From: Deinococcus roseus
GTDB lineage: Bacteria; Deinococcota; Deinococci; Deinococcales; Deinococcaceae
NCBI RefSeq assembly: GCF_014646895.1
Contig: NZ_BMOD01000011.1
Coordinates: forward strand, 1-64,000
Direction of reading: 5' to 3'
DNA length: 64,000 nt
Shown: positions 32,104-40,334 of the stretch, in pieces
Numbering within the stretch: the stretch's first letter is position 1
How the letters are laid out: every line of letters starts with the position of its first letter
The notes under the pieces: model-generated
Seen by the model: only the letters and a program-made list of their open reading frames with translations
Told to the model about the DNA's origin: nothing
The model's database searches: none
Made by a program: the position numbers and the translations under genes

Positions 32104-33143
32104 GTCAGCCTCCTCAGCAAGCTTGCACCCAGCACCAGAAACACCCCATCAGGCAACCAGGCCGCAATCCAGACGGGCAGTGCACCCACCTTGGCGAGTT
32201 CTGGCGTGTAAGACCACAACACGTAATACACAAAAATCAGCAAAATCACCCCGATGAACGCCCAGGAACGGTCCCTCAGCAAAAGGCCCAGCGCAGATGC
32301 AGCAAAAGCAAAACACAGGGCAGCCAGCGGTTCGGCAAAACGCCGCTGCAGCTCAAACCTCAGGGAATGTTCGGTTTCCAGGGTCAGGTTGCCCGAACGC
32401 AATTTGCGCTGGATGTCCGGAATGGAAAGGTACTCTGGCAAGGGAGTGAATTCCACCAGCTTTCCGGTGTAAGGGAAGGTTTTTCTGGGTTCAAACACTG
32501 GAGCTGCACCTGCACCCGCCACCTTCCAGACGCTGAAAAGCTCCCAGGTCTGCTGCCTGGAGTCCCAGGTGCCTCCCATGGCCGTGTAGGTGCCTTCCGG
32601 GGTGCGCACCATCACGCCAGAAAGCTGTGCAGAATCCTGGGTGTTTTGCCGGATGCTCCCTGCGCTGTACAGCACCCCTTTCTGAATCTGGGTGAACAGT
32701 TGCTCTTCTTTGGGAGGCGGAGCCCCGTTGTACACAATGTTGATGGTGTCCCACCACTTCGCATTGGCCAGGGGCCGGACATTGGCATCCAGAAAGAACA
32801 GCACCCCACTGATCACTGCACCCAGCACCAGCAGAGGGGCCAGCATGCGACTGGGGGTGATCCCGGAGGTGAACATCACTTTCAGTTCGCTGTCTTTGGC
32901 CAGACGGCCCAGACCCAGGAGAATGGCAAAAGGTACAGCCACAGGGAGGGCTTTGGACACAAAATCGGGCATGCGCAAAGCAAACATGAGCAAAGCCTGA
33001 TCGAGAGGTGTGCGGTTTCTGAGCATCACCCCCACCGTGGAACTGAGCAGGTCTGTGGTCATCAATATGGTAAAAACCACGCATCCCACCAGATAAAGCG
33101 GAAGGACCTCGCGCAGGAGATAACGGGTGAATTTAAGAACCAC
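32100..33143 (-). CDS. LptF/LptG family permease (YjgP/YjgQ), upstream copy
   Basis: 347 residues with the same plan as the downstream copy: helices 1-3 (YLVGCVVFTILMTTDLL, LPVAVPFAILLGLGRLAKDSELKVMF), a jellyroll, helices 4-6 (LCFAFAASALGLLLRD, GVILLIFVYYVLW). The pair would form a heterodimeric permease driven by an LptB-type ATPase not present in this window. Its stop overlaps the next ATG (ATGA). The promoter lies in the repeat-bearing gap 33144-33425. Confidence 0.88.
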   Translation of the reverse strand: MVLKFTRYLLREVLPLYLVGCVVFTILMTTDLLSSTVGVMLRNRTPLDQALLMFALRMPDFVSKALPVAVPFAILLGLGRLAKDSELKVMFTSGITPSRMLAPLLVLGAVISGVLFFLDANVRPLANAKWWDTINIVYNGAPPPKEEQLFTQIQKGVLYSAGSIRQNTQDSAQLSGVMVRTPEGTYTAMGGTWDSRQQTWELFSVWKVAGAGAAPVFEPRKTFPYTGKLVEFTPLPEYLSIPDIQRKLRSGNLTLETEHSLRFELQRRFAEPLAALCFAFAASALGLLLRDRSWAFIGVILLIFVYYVLWSYTPELAKVGALPVWIAAWLPDGVFLVLGASLLRRLT

Positions 33144-33230
33144 GCATGGATTCTAGCAAGGCTGCATGAGAGAAGGCCACAGGGGGCAGGGTTTTCAATG
33201 TGCCTGATCCGTCAGTGGTAACAATCATTT

Positions 33231-33370
33231 GCAGCAGAAGGCAAAAGGCCAAGGCAGAAGGCCATGAAGCTTTGGCATTGGCTGCACTGTCAAAGCCTTC
33301 TGCTTTCTGCCTTGACCCTGACTGCGCGCTTACGGGACGGCCCGTTTCGCGCTGGGTCGCTGCCTTCTGC
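33231..33370. repeat. intergenic element of AGAAGGC heptad units
   Basis: GCAGAAG GCAAAAG GCCAAG GCAGAAG GCC (33234-33263) is mirrored by GCCTTCTGCTTTCTGCCTTG (33294-33313) and again by TGCCTTCTGC (33360-33369). The arrangement is the same as in the GCCGAGG family, with a different unit. It lies between the divergent LptF/G operon and the acu operon. Confidence 0.6.
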
Positions 33371-33425
33371 AAACCAGATAAATGTCACTCCACAAACCCC
33401 ACACAACTCCGCACAATAGAAGAAG

Positions 33426-34031
33426 ATGCCAGAGTTTCAGTTCGTGTACCCCACCCCCACCGAAATGCTGGAACACCACAGGTTGCACCCTGACCTGAAG
33501 GTGTTTCGGCCTGCGCATTTGCAACACCGGGCGCTCATCGGCATCACCCAGATTGCAGATGGCAGTGTGGGAACCGTGCTTTGTGGGGAGGAGGTGGTGT
33601 GTTATGCCACCCTGCACCCGCCAGACCATTACCAGCGTTTTGGAGAGGCCACTGTGTCTGGAATGCTGGAACTCGGAGCGGTGGAAAGTGCACCCGAGCA
33701 CCGTTCGCAGAGGCTGGCCCGGCGCTTGCTGGAAGTGATGCTTCCTGAAGAAAGCTTCCAGCAGAACATCATCATTGCCACCCTGTACCACTGGCATTAC
33801 GATCTGGAAAACACCGGGCTCTCCACCTATGCTTACCGCAGGTTGCTGGAAAAACTCTATTCACGGGTGGGCTTTGAGGTCATGAAAACCGACGACCCGG
33901 AAATCAGCTCTTATCCGGGAAATGCCCTGATGGTGCGCATGGGCCGTGAGGTCCCAGAGGAATTGTGCCTCGAATTTGAACGTTTGCGGTTCCTCAGGCA
34001 AACCCGTGGCCTGGACCTCAGCCAGCACTGA
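33426..34031 (+). CDS. GNAT acetyltransferase, AcuA-like
   Basis: 201 residues. GNAT features: LELGAVESAPEHRSQRLARRLLEVML, containing the acetyl-CoA loop R-S-Q-R-L-A, and a late hydrophobic strand IIIATLYHWHYD. Its place directly before CBS-ACT and deacetylase genes equals acuA of the Bacillus acuABC operon, whose product acetylates and inactivates acetyl-CoA synthetase; the assignment rests on context and family. GAAGAAG precedes the ATG. Confidence 0.75.
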   Translation: MPEFQFVYPTPTEMLEHHRLHPDLKVFRPAHLQHRALIGITQIADGSVGTVLCGEEVVCYATLHPPDHYQRFGEATVSGMLELGAVESAPEHRSQRLARRLLEVMLPEESFQQNIIIATLYHWHYDLENTGLSTYAYRRLLEKLYSRVGFEVMKTDDPEISSYPGNALMVRMGREVPEELCLEFERLRFLRQTRGLDLSQH

Positions 34032-34187
34032 ATGCCGGACCCTGGACCAGCAGCAGTATATTGAGAACGGTTCTTCTGTGGATTTTGTTTTGAAGCTTTT
34101 GTCTTTGGGGCACACGGTTTACTGTGAACTTCCCCAGACCAACCTTTCCCTTTTGTGCTGTCGAAAACACCCCCAGGAGGAACCTGC

Positions 34188-34808
34188 ATGCTTGTTCGGG
34201 ACATCATGACCAGAAACCCCATTTCGGTCCAGCCAGAGACCAGCATTCACGATGCTTTTCTGCTGATGCAAAACCACCAGATCCGGCACCTGCCCATCAT
34301 GCAAGACGGGGATTTGCTGGGGATGGTGTCCAACCGGGACATCCGCTGGGTGGTCTCAGCTTTTGTGACCCCTCAGGTGGAGGTTCTGCAGACACAAAGT
34401 GTGGAGCAGTTGATGGTGCAGCCTGTCCTGACCGTGGACGAGGAGCAGCCCATTGAAGAAGCTGCCCGAATCATGCGCTCCCACAAGGTGGGCTCCCTGA
34501 TGGTGCTGAACGACCACGATCAGGTGGTGGGGATTGTCACCGGAATTGATTTGCTGGACGCCATCATCAATTTGACCGGGGTGCACCAGCCCAGCAGCCG
34601 CCTGGAAGTGGAACTGAAAAGCGAACCGGGAGAGCTGGCCCGGGTCAGCCAGTTGATGGCCGATCTGGGCATCAACATCGTCTCTGTGCTGACCAGCCAG
34701 ACCGACGACCACCACCAGCGTTTTGTGTTCAGGATCCAGACCATCAATGCACGGGTGGCGGCCCACAAGCTCAGGGCAGCAGGTTTTCAGGTGGTTTACC
34801 CTCAATGA
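34188..34808 (+). CDS. CBS-ACT domain protein, AcuB-like
   Basis: 206 residues: two CBS domains (VRDIMTRNPISVQPETSIHDAFLLM and VEQLMVQPVLTVDEEQPIEEAARIM, each with a hydrophobic strand HLPIM or GSLMV) and a C-terminal ACT domain (LEVELKSEPGELARVSQLMADLGINI). CBS pairs bind adenosyl ligands, so it probably senses energy charge. AGGAGGAA 6 bases before ATG 34188 fixes the start. It overlaps the deacetylase gene by 4 bases (ATGA). Confidence 0.88.
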   Translation: MLVRDIMTRNPISVQPETSIHDAFLLMQNHQIRHLPIMQDGDLLGMVSNRDIRWVVSAFVTPQVEVLQTQSVEQLMVQPVLTVDEEQPIEEAARIMRSHKVGSLMVLNDHDQVVGIVTGIDLLDAIINLTGVHQPSSRLEVELKSEPGELARVSQLMADLGINIVSVLTSQTDDHHQRFVFRIQTINARVAAHKLRAAGFQVVYPQ

Positions 34809-35959
34809 CTTCTCCCACACGGCATCCCACAGCTCTCATTTATTCCCCGGACTACCGCCAGTACAACATGGGTCCAGACCATCCGTTCAAAAGCGTGCGG
34901 GGGGAAATGACCCTTTCTCTGTTGCAGCATCTGGGGGCCATTCAGGACCAGCACATCCACCTGCCCCTGCAGATCACGGAAGAGGAGTTGCTGGAAACCC
35001 ACGCCAGGGATTACGTGCAGATGGTGCAAGCGGGATCTGTGGGGGTGCCAGAGCGGGCCAGAGAATACGGTCTGGACACCTCAGATACCCCATGCTTTCC
35101 AGGAATGCATGAGGCCACCCTCTCTCTGGTGGGTGGTACGGTGCAGGCCGCAGAACTGGTGATGCAGGGCAAATACCGGCGGGCCTTCAATGTGGGAGGA
35201 GGGCTGCACCACGCCCAGCAGCGTATGGCCGCTGGATTCTGCGTCTACAACGACCTCTCTGTGGCTGCCAGACGGCTCAGCAAAGAGGGATACCGGGTGG
35301 CTTACCTGGACATTGATGCCCACCACGGGGACGGTGTTCAGATGCTGCACTACCAGGACCCCCAGGTCCTGACCATCAGCCTGCATGAAAGTGGCCGTTA
35401 TCTATGGCCTGGCACCGGAAACACCTACGAACTGGGTCAGGGGACAGGAAGTGGTTACAGCCTGAATGTCCCCCTGGAACCTTACACCCAGGATGAAAGT
35501 TTTCTGGACACCCTGAACCTTCTGCTTCCCGAAGCCCTGGACTGGTTCAAACCCGATGTGCTGCTTTTGCAAGCCGGTTGTGATCCCCACCAGCAGGACC
35601 CCCTGGCCGATCTGTGCCTGACGGTTCAGGGCATGCACAGGATCTACCAGCGCATTGTGCAGCTTGCAGACACGTACACCTCTGGTCGCATTGTGGCCAC
35701 AGGAGGCGGAGGTTACGCCACCTACAACGTGGCCCCCAGAGCCTGGGCTTTGCTTTATCTGGCCCTGTCCGGTCAGGCCATGCCAGAAGCTTTGCCCCAG
35801 AGCTGGAAGGAAGCCTGGATTTCACCCCATCCAGAAGATCCACTTCCTGAGCACTGGTGGGACAGTCCTGTGCTCATCCCACGCCAGGCAGAAATTGAAA
35901 CCCGCAACCGCAGAACAGTGGAAAGGTTGCTGCGGGACTGGCGGGAGGTCAGAAGATAA
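34805..35959 (+). CDS. histone-deacetylase family protein, AcuC-like
   Basis: 384 residues of a class I HDAC-like zinc hydrolase: YNMGPDHPFKSVRGEMTL near the start, GGGLHHAQQRMAAGFCVYND with the catalytic His pair, YLDIDAHHGDGVQ with zinc-binding D and H, and GCDPHQQDPL with the second aspartate, then GGGGY. In Bacillus AcuC deacetylates acetyl-CoA synthetase and reactivates it. The zinc ligands are all present. Translationally coupled to the AcuB-like gene. Confidence 0.9.
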   Translation: MTSPTRHPTALIYSPDYRQYNMGPDHPFKSVRGEMTLSLLQHLGAIQDQHIHLPLQITEEELLETHARDYVQMVQAGSVGVPERAREYGLDTSDTPCFPGMHEATLSLVGGTVQAAELVMQGKYRRAFNVGGGLHHAQQRMAAGFCVYNDLSVAARRLSKEGYRVAYLDIDAHHGDGVQMLHYQDPQVLTISLHESGRYLWPGTGNTYELGQGTGSGYSLNVPLEPYTQDESFLDTLNLLLPEALDWFKPDVLLLQAGCDPHQQDPLADLCLTVQGMHRIYQRIVQLADTYTSGRIVATGGGGYATYNVAPRAWALLYLALSGQAMPEALPQSWKEAWISPHPEDPLPEHWWDSPVLIPRQAEIETRNRRTVERLLRDWREVRR

Positions 35960-35977
35960 ATGAACAAAGGAGTGGAA

Positions 35978-36280
35978 ATGGAAGCACCTGAAACCACAGG
36001 ATTTATCGAGGTCATTTTTCCATCTGTTCCTGGATTTGGCATTGATGAGCGGGATGAAATCGAAGACACCCTTCAGGAAATGCTGGAAAACAGGGAGTTG
36101 GGAGATGTCAGTGGTTCTGGGGCTGGAATGGGAGTCATGATTCTGGACATTGATGTCTTTGATGCCAGGAATCTGGAGGAAACAGTGCAGGTGATCATGG
36201 AAGTGCTAAAAAACCACTCCTGTCCTTCAGGAACTCGAGTCCAGATCAATCAGCCTTACCAGAAAACCCATCAGCTTTAA
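35978..36280 (+). CDS. small acidic protein of unknown function
   Basis: 100 residues (MEAPETTGFIEVIFPSVPGFG), alternating strand and helix pattern; strand VMILDIDVFDA then helix LEETVQVIMEVLKN. I do not recognise it. AAAGGAG at 35966-35972 sits 5 bases before ATG 35978, a better start than the ATG 35960 that immediately follows the deacetylase stop. It is last in the acu-like operon by position, but a functional link is not shown. The gene is less GC-rich than its neighbours. Confidence 0.65.
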   Translation: MEAPETTGFIEVIFPSVPGFGIDERDEIEDTLQEMLENRELGDVSGSGAGMGVMILDIDVFDARNLEETVQVIMEVLKNHSCPSGTRVQINQPYQKTHQL

Positions 36281-36286
36281 GCAACC

Positions 36287-36772
36287 TCACCTTCTGGAGA
36301 GGTGATTTTTCACGCGCTCCCGGATGGTCTGGGCAGATTCACGCACCAGGGCGGTCTGCTCGGGCCAGAACAGATCCGGGAACTGGGACAGTTCAAACCA
36401 GCGGACCCCCTGGGTGTGCCTGGGGTCGGTGGGGGTTCCGGTCAGTTGCTTTGTGAAGAACAGGAAGAAGTGCTGGGTGATCCAGATGCCCTTCTTGAGG
36501 CCATAGCGTTCTTTGACCCCCAGTTTTCCCAGAGAAACCACTTCCATCAGGCCGGTTTCTTCGCCCACTTCACGGATGGCGGCTTGCAGCAGGCTCTCGC
36601 CACGCTCCACGCCTCCTTTGGGCAGTGCCCACTGGCCTCCCACTTCCTGGGCAACGGCAACATAAATTTTTTCCCGTTCCAGCCGCACCACCACCCCTCC
36701 TGCCGAGGTGCGGTCTTTCACCGGGGTGACCCGGTGGTACCAGGATTCATCAATTTTCAGTGCCTCTGCCAT
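36287..36772 (-). CDS. NUDIX hydrolase
   Basis: 161 residues. Complete nudix box GGVERGESLLQAAIREVGEETGL at 53-75, with all acidic residues. Hydrolyses a nucleoside-diphosphate-linked substrate, not identifiable here; the family includes Ap4A and oxidised-nucleotide hydrolases. The start is fixed by TATACT 7 bases before ATG 36772 (MAEALKIDES); 26 further upstream codons are open but lie before the promoter. It converges with the gene at 35978 with a 6-base gap. Confidence 0.88.
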   Translation of the reverse strand: MAEALKIDESWYHRVTPVKDRTSAGGVVVRLEREKIYVAVAQEVGGQWALPKGGVERGESLLQAAIREVGEETGLMEVVSLGKLGVKERYGLKKGIWITQHFFLFFTKQLTGTPTDPRHTQGVRWFELSQFPDLFWPEQTALVRESAQTIRERVKNHLSRR

Positions 36773-36804
36773 GACATTCAGTATAGGGGAGGTGCAGGAT
36801 TTGA

Positions 36805-36840
36805 GGGAGCAGGGCAGCAGCGTTCTCCTGCCCTGCTCCC
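36805..36840. terminator. stem-loop downstream of glpD
   Basis: A 13-base perfect stem GGGAGCAGGGCAG/CTGCCCTGCTCCC with a 10-base loop, 7 bases past the glpD stop. There is no T run on either side, so termination is less certain; it may protect the mRNA end. It lies between glpD and the leaderless NUDIX promoter. Confidence 0.55.
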
Positions 36841-36846
36841 CTTGAT

Positions 36847-38382
36847 TCACAAGCGCTGGTATTGCTCGGTGATGCCTTTGAAGTGCTCGAGTTGCTGGTT
36901 CACCTGCTGCTCCGGGGTGTGCAGTTCTTCCCTGAGGATGGCTGCGACCCTTGGGGCAGCTTCGGTGGCGGCCCTGGCATTGAGCAGGATGGCACGGGTG
37001 CGTCTGGACAGCACATCTTCCACGGTGCGGGCCAGTTCATGGCGCACGGCATGGCGCACTTCGGCTTCCAGGTAAGGCAAATCCGGGTGGAGTTTCTGGG
37101 TGCTTCCGGGCAGGGAAAGCACTTTGTCTGCATCGGTTCCGTACACCTTCAGGGGTTCAGAGAGGTTTTCGGTGGTGTGCCCGTGGAGTTTCAGCAAAGC
37201 AGTGCGGTGGGGGGTGTCCCTCAGGCCTGTCACCTCAATGGCCCGGTCAATGGCGTCCTGTCCCATGCGTCGGTAGGTGGTCCATTTGCCGCCCGTGATG
37301 GTGATGAGCTGGCTCTGGGACACCCGGATGGTGTGGTCTCTGGACAGGGCTGCGGTGGAGGATGCACCTTCTGCCTTCACCAGAGGTCTGAGGCCCACAA
37401 AAATGCTGCGAATGTCCGATTCAGAGGGCTGCTTCCCCAGGTACCTGCGGGCCGTTTTGAGGATGAATTCCACTTCCTGAGGAAGCGCATGGGGTTCCAG
37501 GCTGACGTTGGGCACGGCGGTGTCGGTGGTGCCGACCACCACCTTGCCATGCCAGGGCACCGCGAACAGCACCCGTCCATCGTCTGTTCTGGGAACCATC
37601 AGTGCGCGGTCTCCTGGCAGGAATTCCTGGTCCAGAACAATGTGCACCCCCTGGCTGGGAGAGAGCATGGGCTGCACAGCAGGTTCATCCATCTGGCGCA
37701 CAGTGTCCACAAAAACCCCGGTGGCGTTGATGATGGCTTTTGCCTTCACCTCGTATTCGGTGCCGGTTTCGCTGTCCTGCAGCTTCACACCGCAGACTTT
37801 GCCTCCCTCTTTCAAGAGGCCTCTCACGGGAGCGTAATTGAGGGCCACCCCTCCCAGATCTTGCAGGGTGCGCATCAGGGTAATGGCCAACCTTGCATCA
37901 TCAAACTGACCGTCATGGTACAACACCCCTCCCTGCAGGCCTTTTTGCTGGATGGTGGGGATGTCTTTCAGCACTTCATTTTTACCCAGGATGCGGCTCT
38001 TTCCGATGCCCAGCCTTCCGGCCAGCAGATCGTACATTTTCAGGCCGATGCCGTAAAAGGGTTTCGACCACCAGTCGTAGGCGGGAATCACGAAACCCAG
38101 GCTGCGCACCAGGTGGGGGGCATTGCGGGTCAGCAGGCCCCTTTCATGCAGGGCTTCCCGCACCAGGGAGATGTTGCCCTGGGCCAGGTAGCGCACCCCT
38201 CCGTGCACCAGTTTGGTGCTGCGACTGGAGGTGCCTTTGGCAAAGTCATGGGCTTCCAGCAGGAGGGTTTTATATCCTCTGGCAGCAGCATCCACCGCAG
38301 AACCCAGACCGGTTGCGCCTCCTCCAATCACGATCACATCGAAGGTGTCGCTGAGTGTGTTGAACTGCTGCTGTCTGTCCAT
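36847..38382 (-). CDS. glpD: aerobic glycerol-3-phosphate dehydrogenase (FAD)
   Basis: 511 residues. Oxidises glycerol 3-phosphate to dihydroxyacetone phosphate and feeds electrons to quinones at the membrane. FAD motif DVIVIGGGATGLGSAVDAA near residue 15, substrate-region EAHDFAKGTSSRSTKLVHGGVRYL, and C-terminal GlpO-type helical domain. GGAGG six bases before ATG 38382 fixes the start; 20 open codons upstream are not used. No glpF or glpK lies in the window. Confidence 0.95.
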   Translation of the reverse strand: MDRQQQFNTLSDTFDVIVIGGGATGLGSAVDAAARGYKTLLLEAHDFAKGTSSRSTKLVHGGVRYLAQGNISLVREALHERGLLTRNAPHLVRSLGFVIPAYDWWSKPFYGIGLKMYDLLAGRLGIGKSRILGKNEVLKDIPTIQQKGLQGGVLYHDGQFDDARLAITLMRTLQDLGGVALNYAPVRGLLKEGGKVCGVKLQDSETGTEYEVKAKAIINATGVFVDTVRQMDEPAVQPMLSPSQGVHIVLDQEFLPGDRALMVPRTDDGRVLFAVPWHGKVVVGTTDTAVPNVSLEPHALPQEVEFILKTARRYLGKQPSESDIRSIFVGLRPLVKAEGASSTAALSRDHTIRVSQSQLITITGGKWTTYRRMGQDAIDRAIEVTGLRDTPHRTALLKLHGHTTENLSEPLKVYGTDADKVLSLPGSTQKLHPDLPYLEAEVRHAVRHELARTVEDVLSRRTRAILLNARAATEAAPRVAAILREELHTPEQQVNQQLEHFKGITEQYQRL

Positions 38383-38573
38383 GCCTGCCTCCATGCTTTC
38401 CATTGTGTGGGGAGTTGGTCCCATTGCATCTGTCTGATGCATGACTTTTCGGCTTTTTGAGCCTATATACCCTCACAGTAAAAGACCCTGAGCGAATGGT
38501 CAAAAGGTTTGAACATCTGTTCACTCTGGGCTTCAGGGGCAGAGCAATGTGCAGTTTCTGTGCAGCATAAGAT

Positions 38574-39032
38574 TTATTGTTCCTGTTGCAGTGAGACAAA
38601 AAGGTCTTGCAGCAGGGTGCGCAATTGATCCAGTTGTTCGGGGCTGGTCCTGGAAGCCCACTCTTTTTCCACCTGCTGGCCCGCTGCCATGGCCAGTGGG
38701 CGCACGGTCTTGCCTTTGTCGGTCAGGAAGACCAGACGGCCCCGGCGGTCTGCAGGGTCCGGGTGGCGTTCCACATAACCCCATTTTTCCAGTTCTTCCA
38801 CGGCCTGGGCCATGGTCTGCTTGCGCACCCGCGCGAGGGCTGCAAGTTCACTGACCTGAATGCCCTGTTCGGGCACAAAGCTGAACACATTGGCATGAAA
38901 CTGGCCCAGATCTGCATGCCCTGCTTCTTGCAAGGCAACATCCACAGACAGGGCAAACCGCTGGTGCAGCAAACGAAGAAGCTGTCCAAGCGAGGGGGGC
39001 ACTGCAGGTGGGAAAGCATCAGGTTCAGGCAT
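38574..39032 (-). CDS. MarR family transcriptional regulator
   Basis: 152 residues starting MPEPDAFPPAVPP. MarR winged helix with VSELAALARVRKQTMAQAVEELEKWGYV as recognition region and HPDPADRRGRLVFLTDKG as wing. An upstream in-frame GTG at 39047 would overlap the operator. Two near-identical palindromes (39038 and 39071) lie immediately before the ATG, as expected for autoregulation. It diverges from an ABM monooxygenase gene that may share the control. Confidence 0.88.
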   Translation of the reverse strand: MPEPDAFPPAVPPSLGQLLRLLHQRFALSVDVALQEAGHADLGQFHANVFSFVPEQGIQVSELAALARVRKQTMAQAVEELEKWGYVERHPDPADRRGRLVFLTDKGKTVRPLAMAAGQQVEKEWASRTSPEQLDQLRTLLQDLFVSLQQEQ

Positions 39033-39037
39033 AACGT

Positions 39038-39086
39038 AGACAGGCACCTGTCTTTATGCTAAGCTCAAATGGACAGGCATCTGTCT
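39038..39086. promoter_or_regulatory. pair of MarR-type operator palindromes
   Basis: AGACAGGCACCTGTCT (39038-39053) and GGACAGGCATCTGTCT (39071-39086), sharing 14 of 16 bases and centred 33 bases apart, which is three helical turns. Both lie between the divergent MarR and ABM genes. Confidence 0.8.
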
Positions 39087-39211
39087 ACATTCTAGCACTC
39101 CAGCTGGCTCTGAAGTGCACCATCCCTCCTGACCCAGAACCCACATCACCACCCTCTGGTTGCTGATCCAGCCTTCCAGACCGGCCCCTGTTCCCAGCCA
39201 AGGAGCTGAAC

Positions 39212-39538
39212 ATGCTGCATCCCCAAGCTGTCTTCAAAATTGATCAATTCACGGTTCCCGCTCCATCCAGAACAGAATTTCTGCAAAGGGTTTCCCAGAC
39301 CCTGGAGGTGTTGCGGGCTCAAAGAGGTTTCGTGCAGGACTTTCTGCTGGAACACCAGACCGAAAACCCTGCTTCCAGCACCATCATCACCATTGTGGAA
39401 TGGGAGAACCCTGAAGTGATGCCTGCAGCCAGAGCAGCCGTGCAGGCTTTTCACCAGAACATCGGGCTGGACGCTACAACCCTGTATGACAGGCTGGGCA
39501 TTAAAGCAGATCTCAAGAATTACCAGCAGGTCTTGTGA
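39212..39538 (+). CDS. ABM (antibiotic biosynthesis monooxygenase-like) protein
   Basis: 108 residues of the dimeric alpha-beta barrel type (RTEFLQRVSQTLEVLRAQRGFVQDFLLE, IITIVEWENPEV). Family members oxidise quinols or act as heme-degrading enzymes; the role here is unknown. AAGGAG lies 6 bases before ATG 39212. Divergent from MarR, with its two operators in between, so expression is probably induced by a small molecule sensed by MarR. Confidence 0.75.
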   Translation: MLHPQAVFKIDQFTVPAPSRTEFLQRVSQTLEVLRAQRGFVQDFLLEHQTENPASSTIITIVEWENPEVMPAARAAVQAFHQNIGLDATTLYDRLGIKADLKNYQQVL

Positions 39539-39557
39539 AAGCTTCTCTGCAAAACAA

Positions 39558-39579
39558 AGACCTGCCATACAGCAGGTCT
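39558..39579. terminator. terminator-like hairpin between ABM and trmH
   Basis: Perfect 8-base stem AGACCTGC/GCAGGTCT, loop CATACA, between convergent genes. T runs on both sides are weak. Confidence 0.55.
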
Positions 39580-39598
39580 CACAGGTTTCTGGATTTGA

Positions 39599-40261
39599 TC
39601 AGACCTGAGGGCTGACCTGTACGATCATGCCTTCTTCGTCCAGTTCAGGGTAAGCCTCTCCCCTGTCCTGGTAAATTTCGGCCAGTTCGGGGTACAGCCA
39701 TTCAAAGGTCAGGCGTTTGAGGGTCACAGGCTCAATCTGGGGCTCTCTGTACATGCCTGCCACCTGACGTTGACGCTGCGCTTCAAACAGGATGGTTGCT
39801 GCTGCCACCGAGACATTTAAACTCTGCACCATGCCCATCATGGGGATGATGATGTTCTGGTCTGCGGCTTTTGCTGCGTCTTCAGACACCCCCCATTTCT
39901 CTGCACCCAGCAGGATGCAGGTGGGGCGGGTGTAATCCACTTCCCGGTAATCCACAGCACGCTCTGAGAGGTGGGTGGCCAGCACCTGATACCCCTGTTT
40001 CTGCAGGTCCTCGATGGTGGGGATCACCTGTTTGTGGGTGTGCAGCGGAACCCATTTCTCTGCGCTGCCAGAAGTTGCGTTGTAGGTGGGCATGCCGCCT
40101 CTGGGCACGATGGCGTGGGCCTGCATGGCCCCCACCGCATCACAGGAACGCAAGATCGCTGAAAGGTTGTGGGGCTTGTGCACTTCTTCAAGCAGCACCG
40201 TCAGGGTGGGTTGCCGCAGGGAGAGCACCCTCTGGATTTTTTGCAGTCTGGCCTGTTTCAA
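39599..40261 (-). CDS. trmH: tRNA (guanosine-2'-O-)-methyltransferase, SpoU family
   Basis: 220 residues. SPOUT fold with LEEVHKPHNLSAILRSCDAVG (motif 1), LGAEKWGVS (motif 2) and IPMMGMVQSLNVSVAAATILF (motif 3), and the C-terminal helical extension of TrmH. Methylates G18 in tRNA in this subfamily. The start is TTG at 40261, preceded by GAGGAAAGATC at a good distance. It follows uppS on the same strand, separated by a hairpin at 40281. Confidence 0.9.
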   Translation of the reverse strand: MKQARLQKIQRVLSLRQPTLTVLLEEVHKPHNLSAILRSCDAVGAMQAHAIVPRGGMPTYNATSGSAEKWVPLHTHKQVIPTIEDLQKQGYQVLATHLSERAVDYREVDYTRPTCILLGAEKWGVSEDAAKAADQNIIIPMMGMVQSLNVSVAAATILFEAQRQRQVAGMYREPQIEPVTLKRLTFEWLYPELAEIYQDRGEAYPELDEEGMIVQVSPQV

Positions 40262-40280
40262 GATCTTTCCTCACATTCAA

Positions 40281-40301
40281 AATCTCCCCTTCGGGGAGAT
40301 T
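40281..40301 (-). terminator. hairpin between uppS and trmH
   Basis: AATCTCCCC/GGGGAGATT with a 3-base loop, followed on the minus strand by TTTGAATG. It may attenuate rather than stop transcription into trmH. Confidence 0.6.
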
Positions 40302-40334
40302 GGATTTGCTCTTTTTCTGCTGGCTGGAGCAAGC

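Noticed and set aside
36862..38460. 532-codon plus-strand open frame
   Set aside because: Antisense of glpD, which carries the FAD motif and ribosome site.
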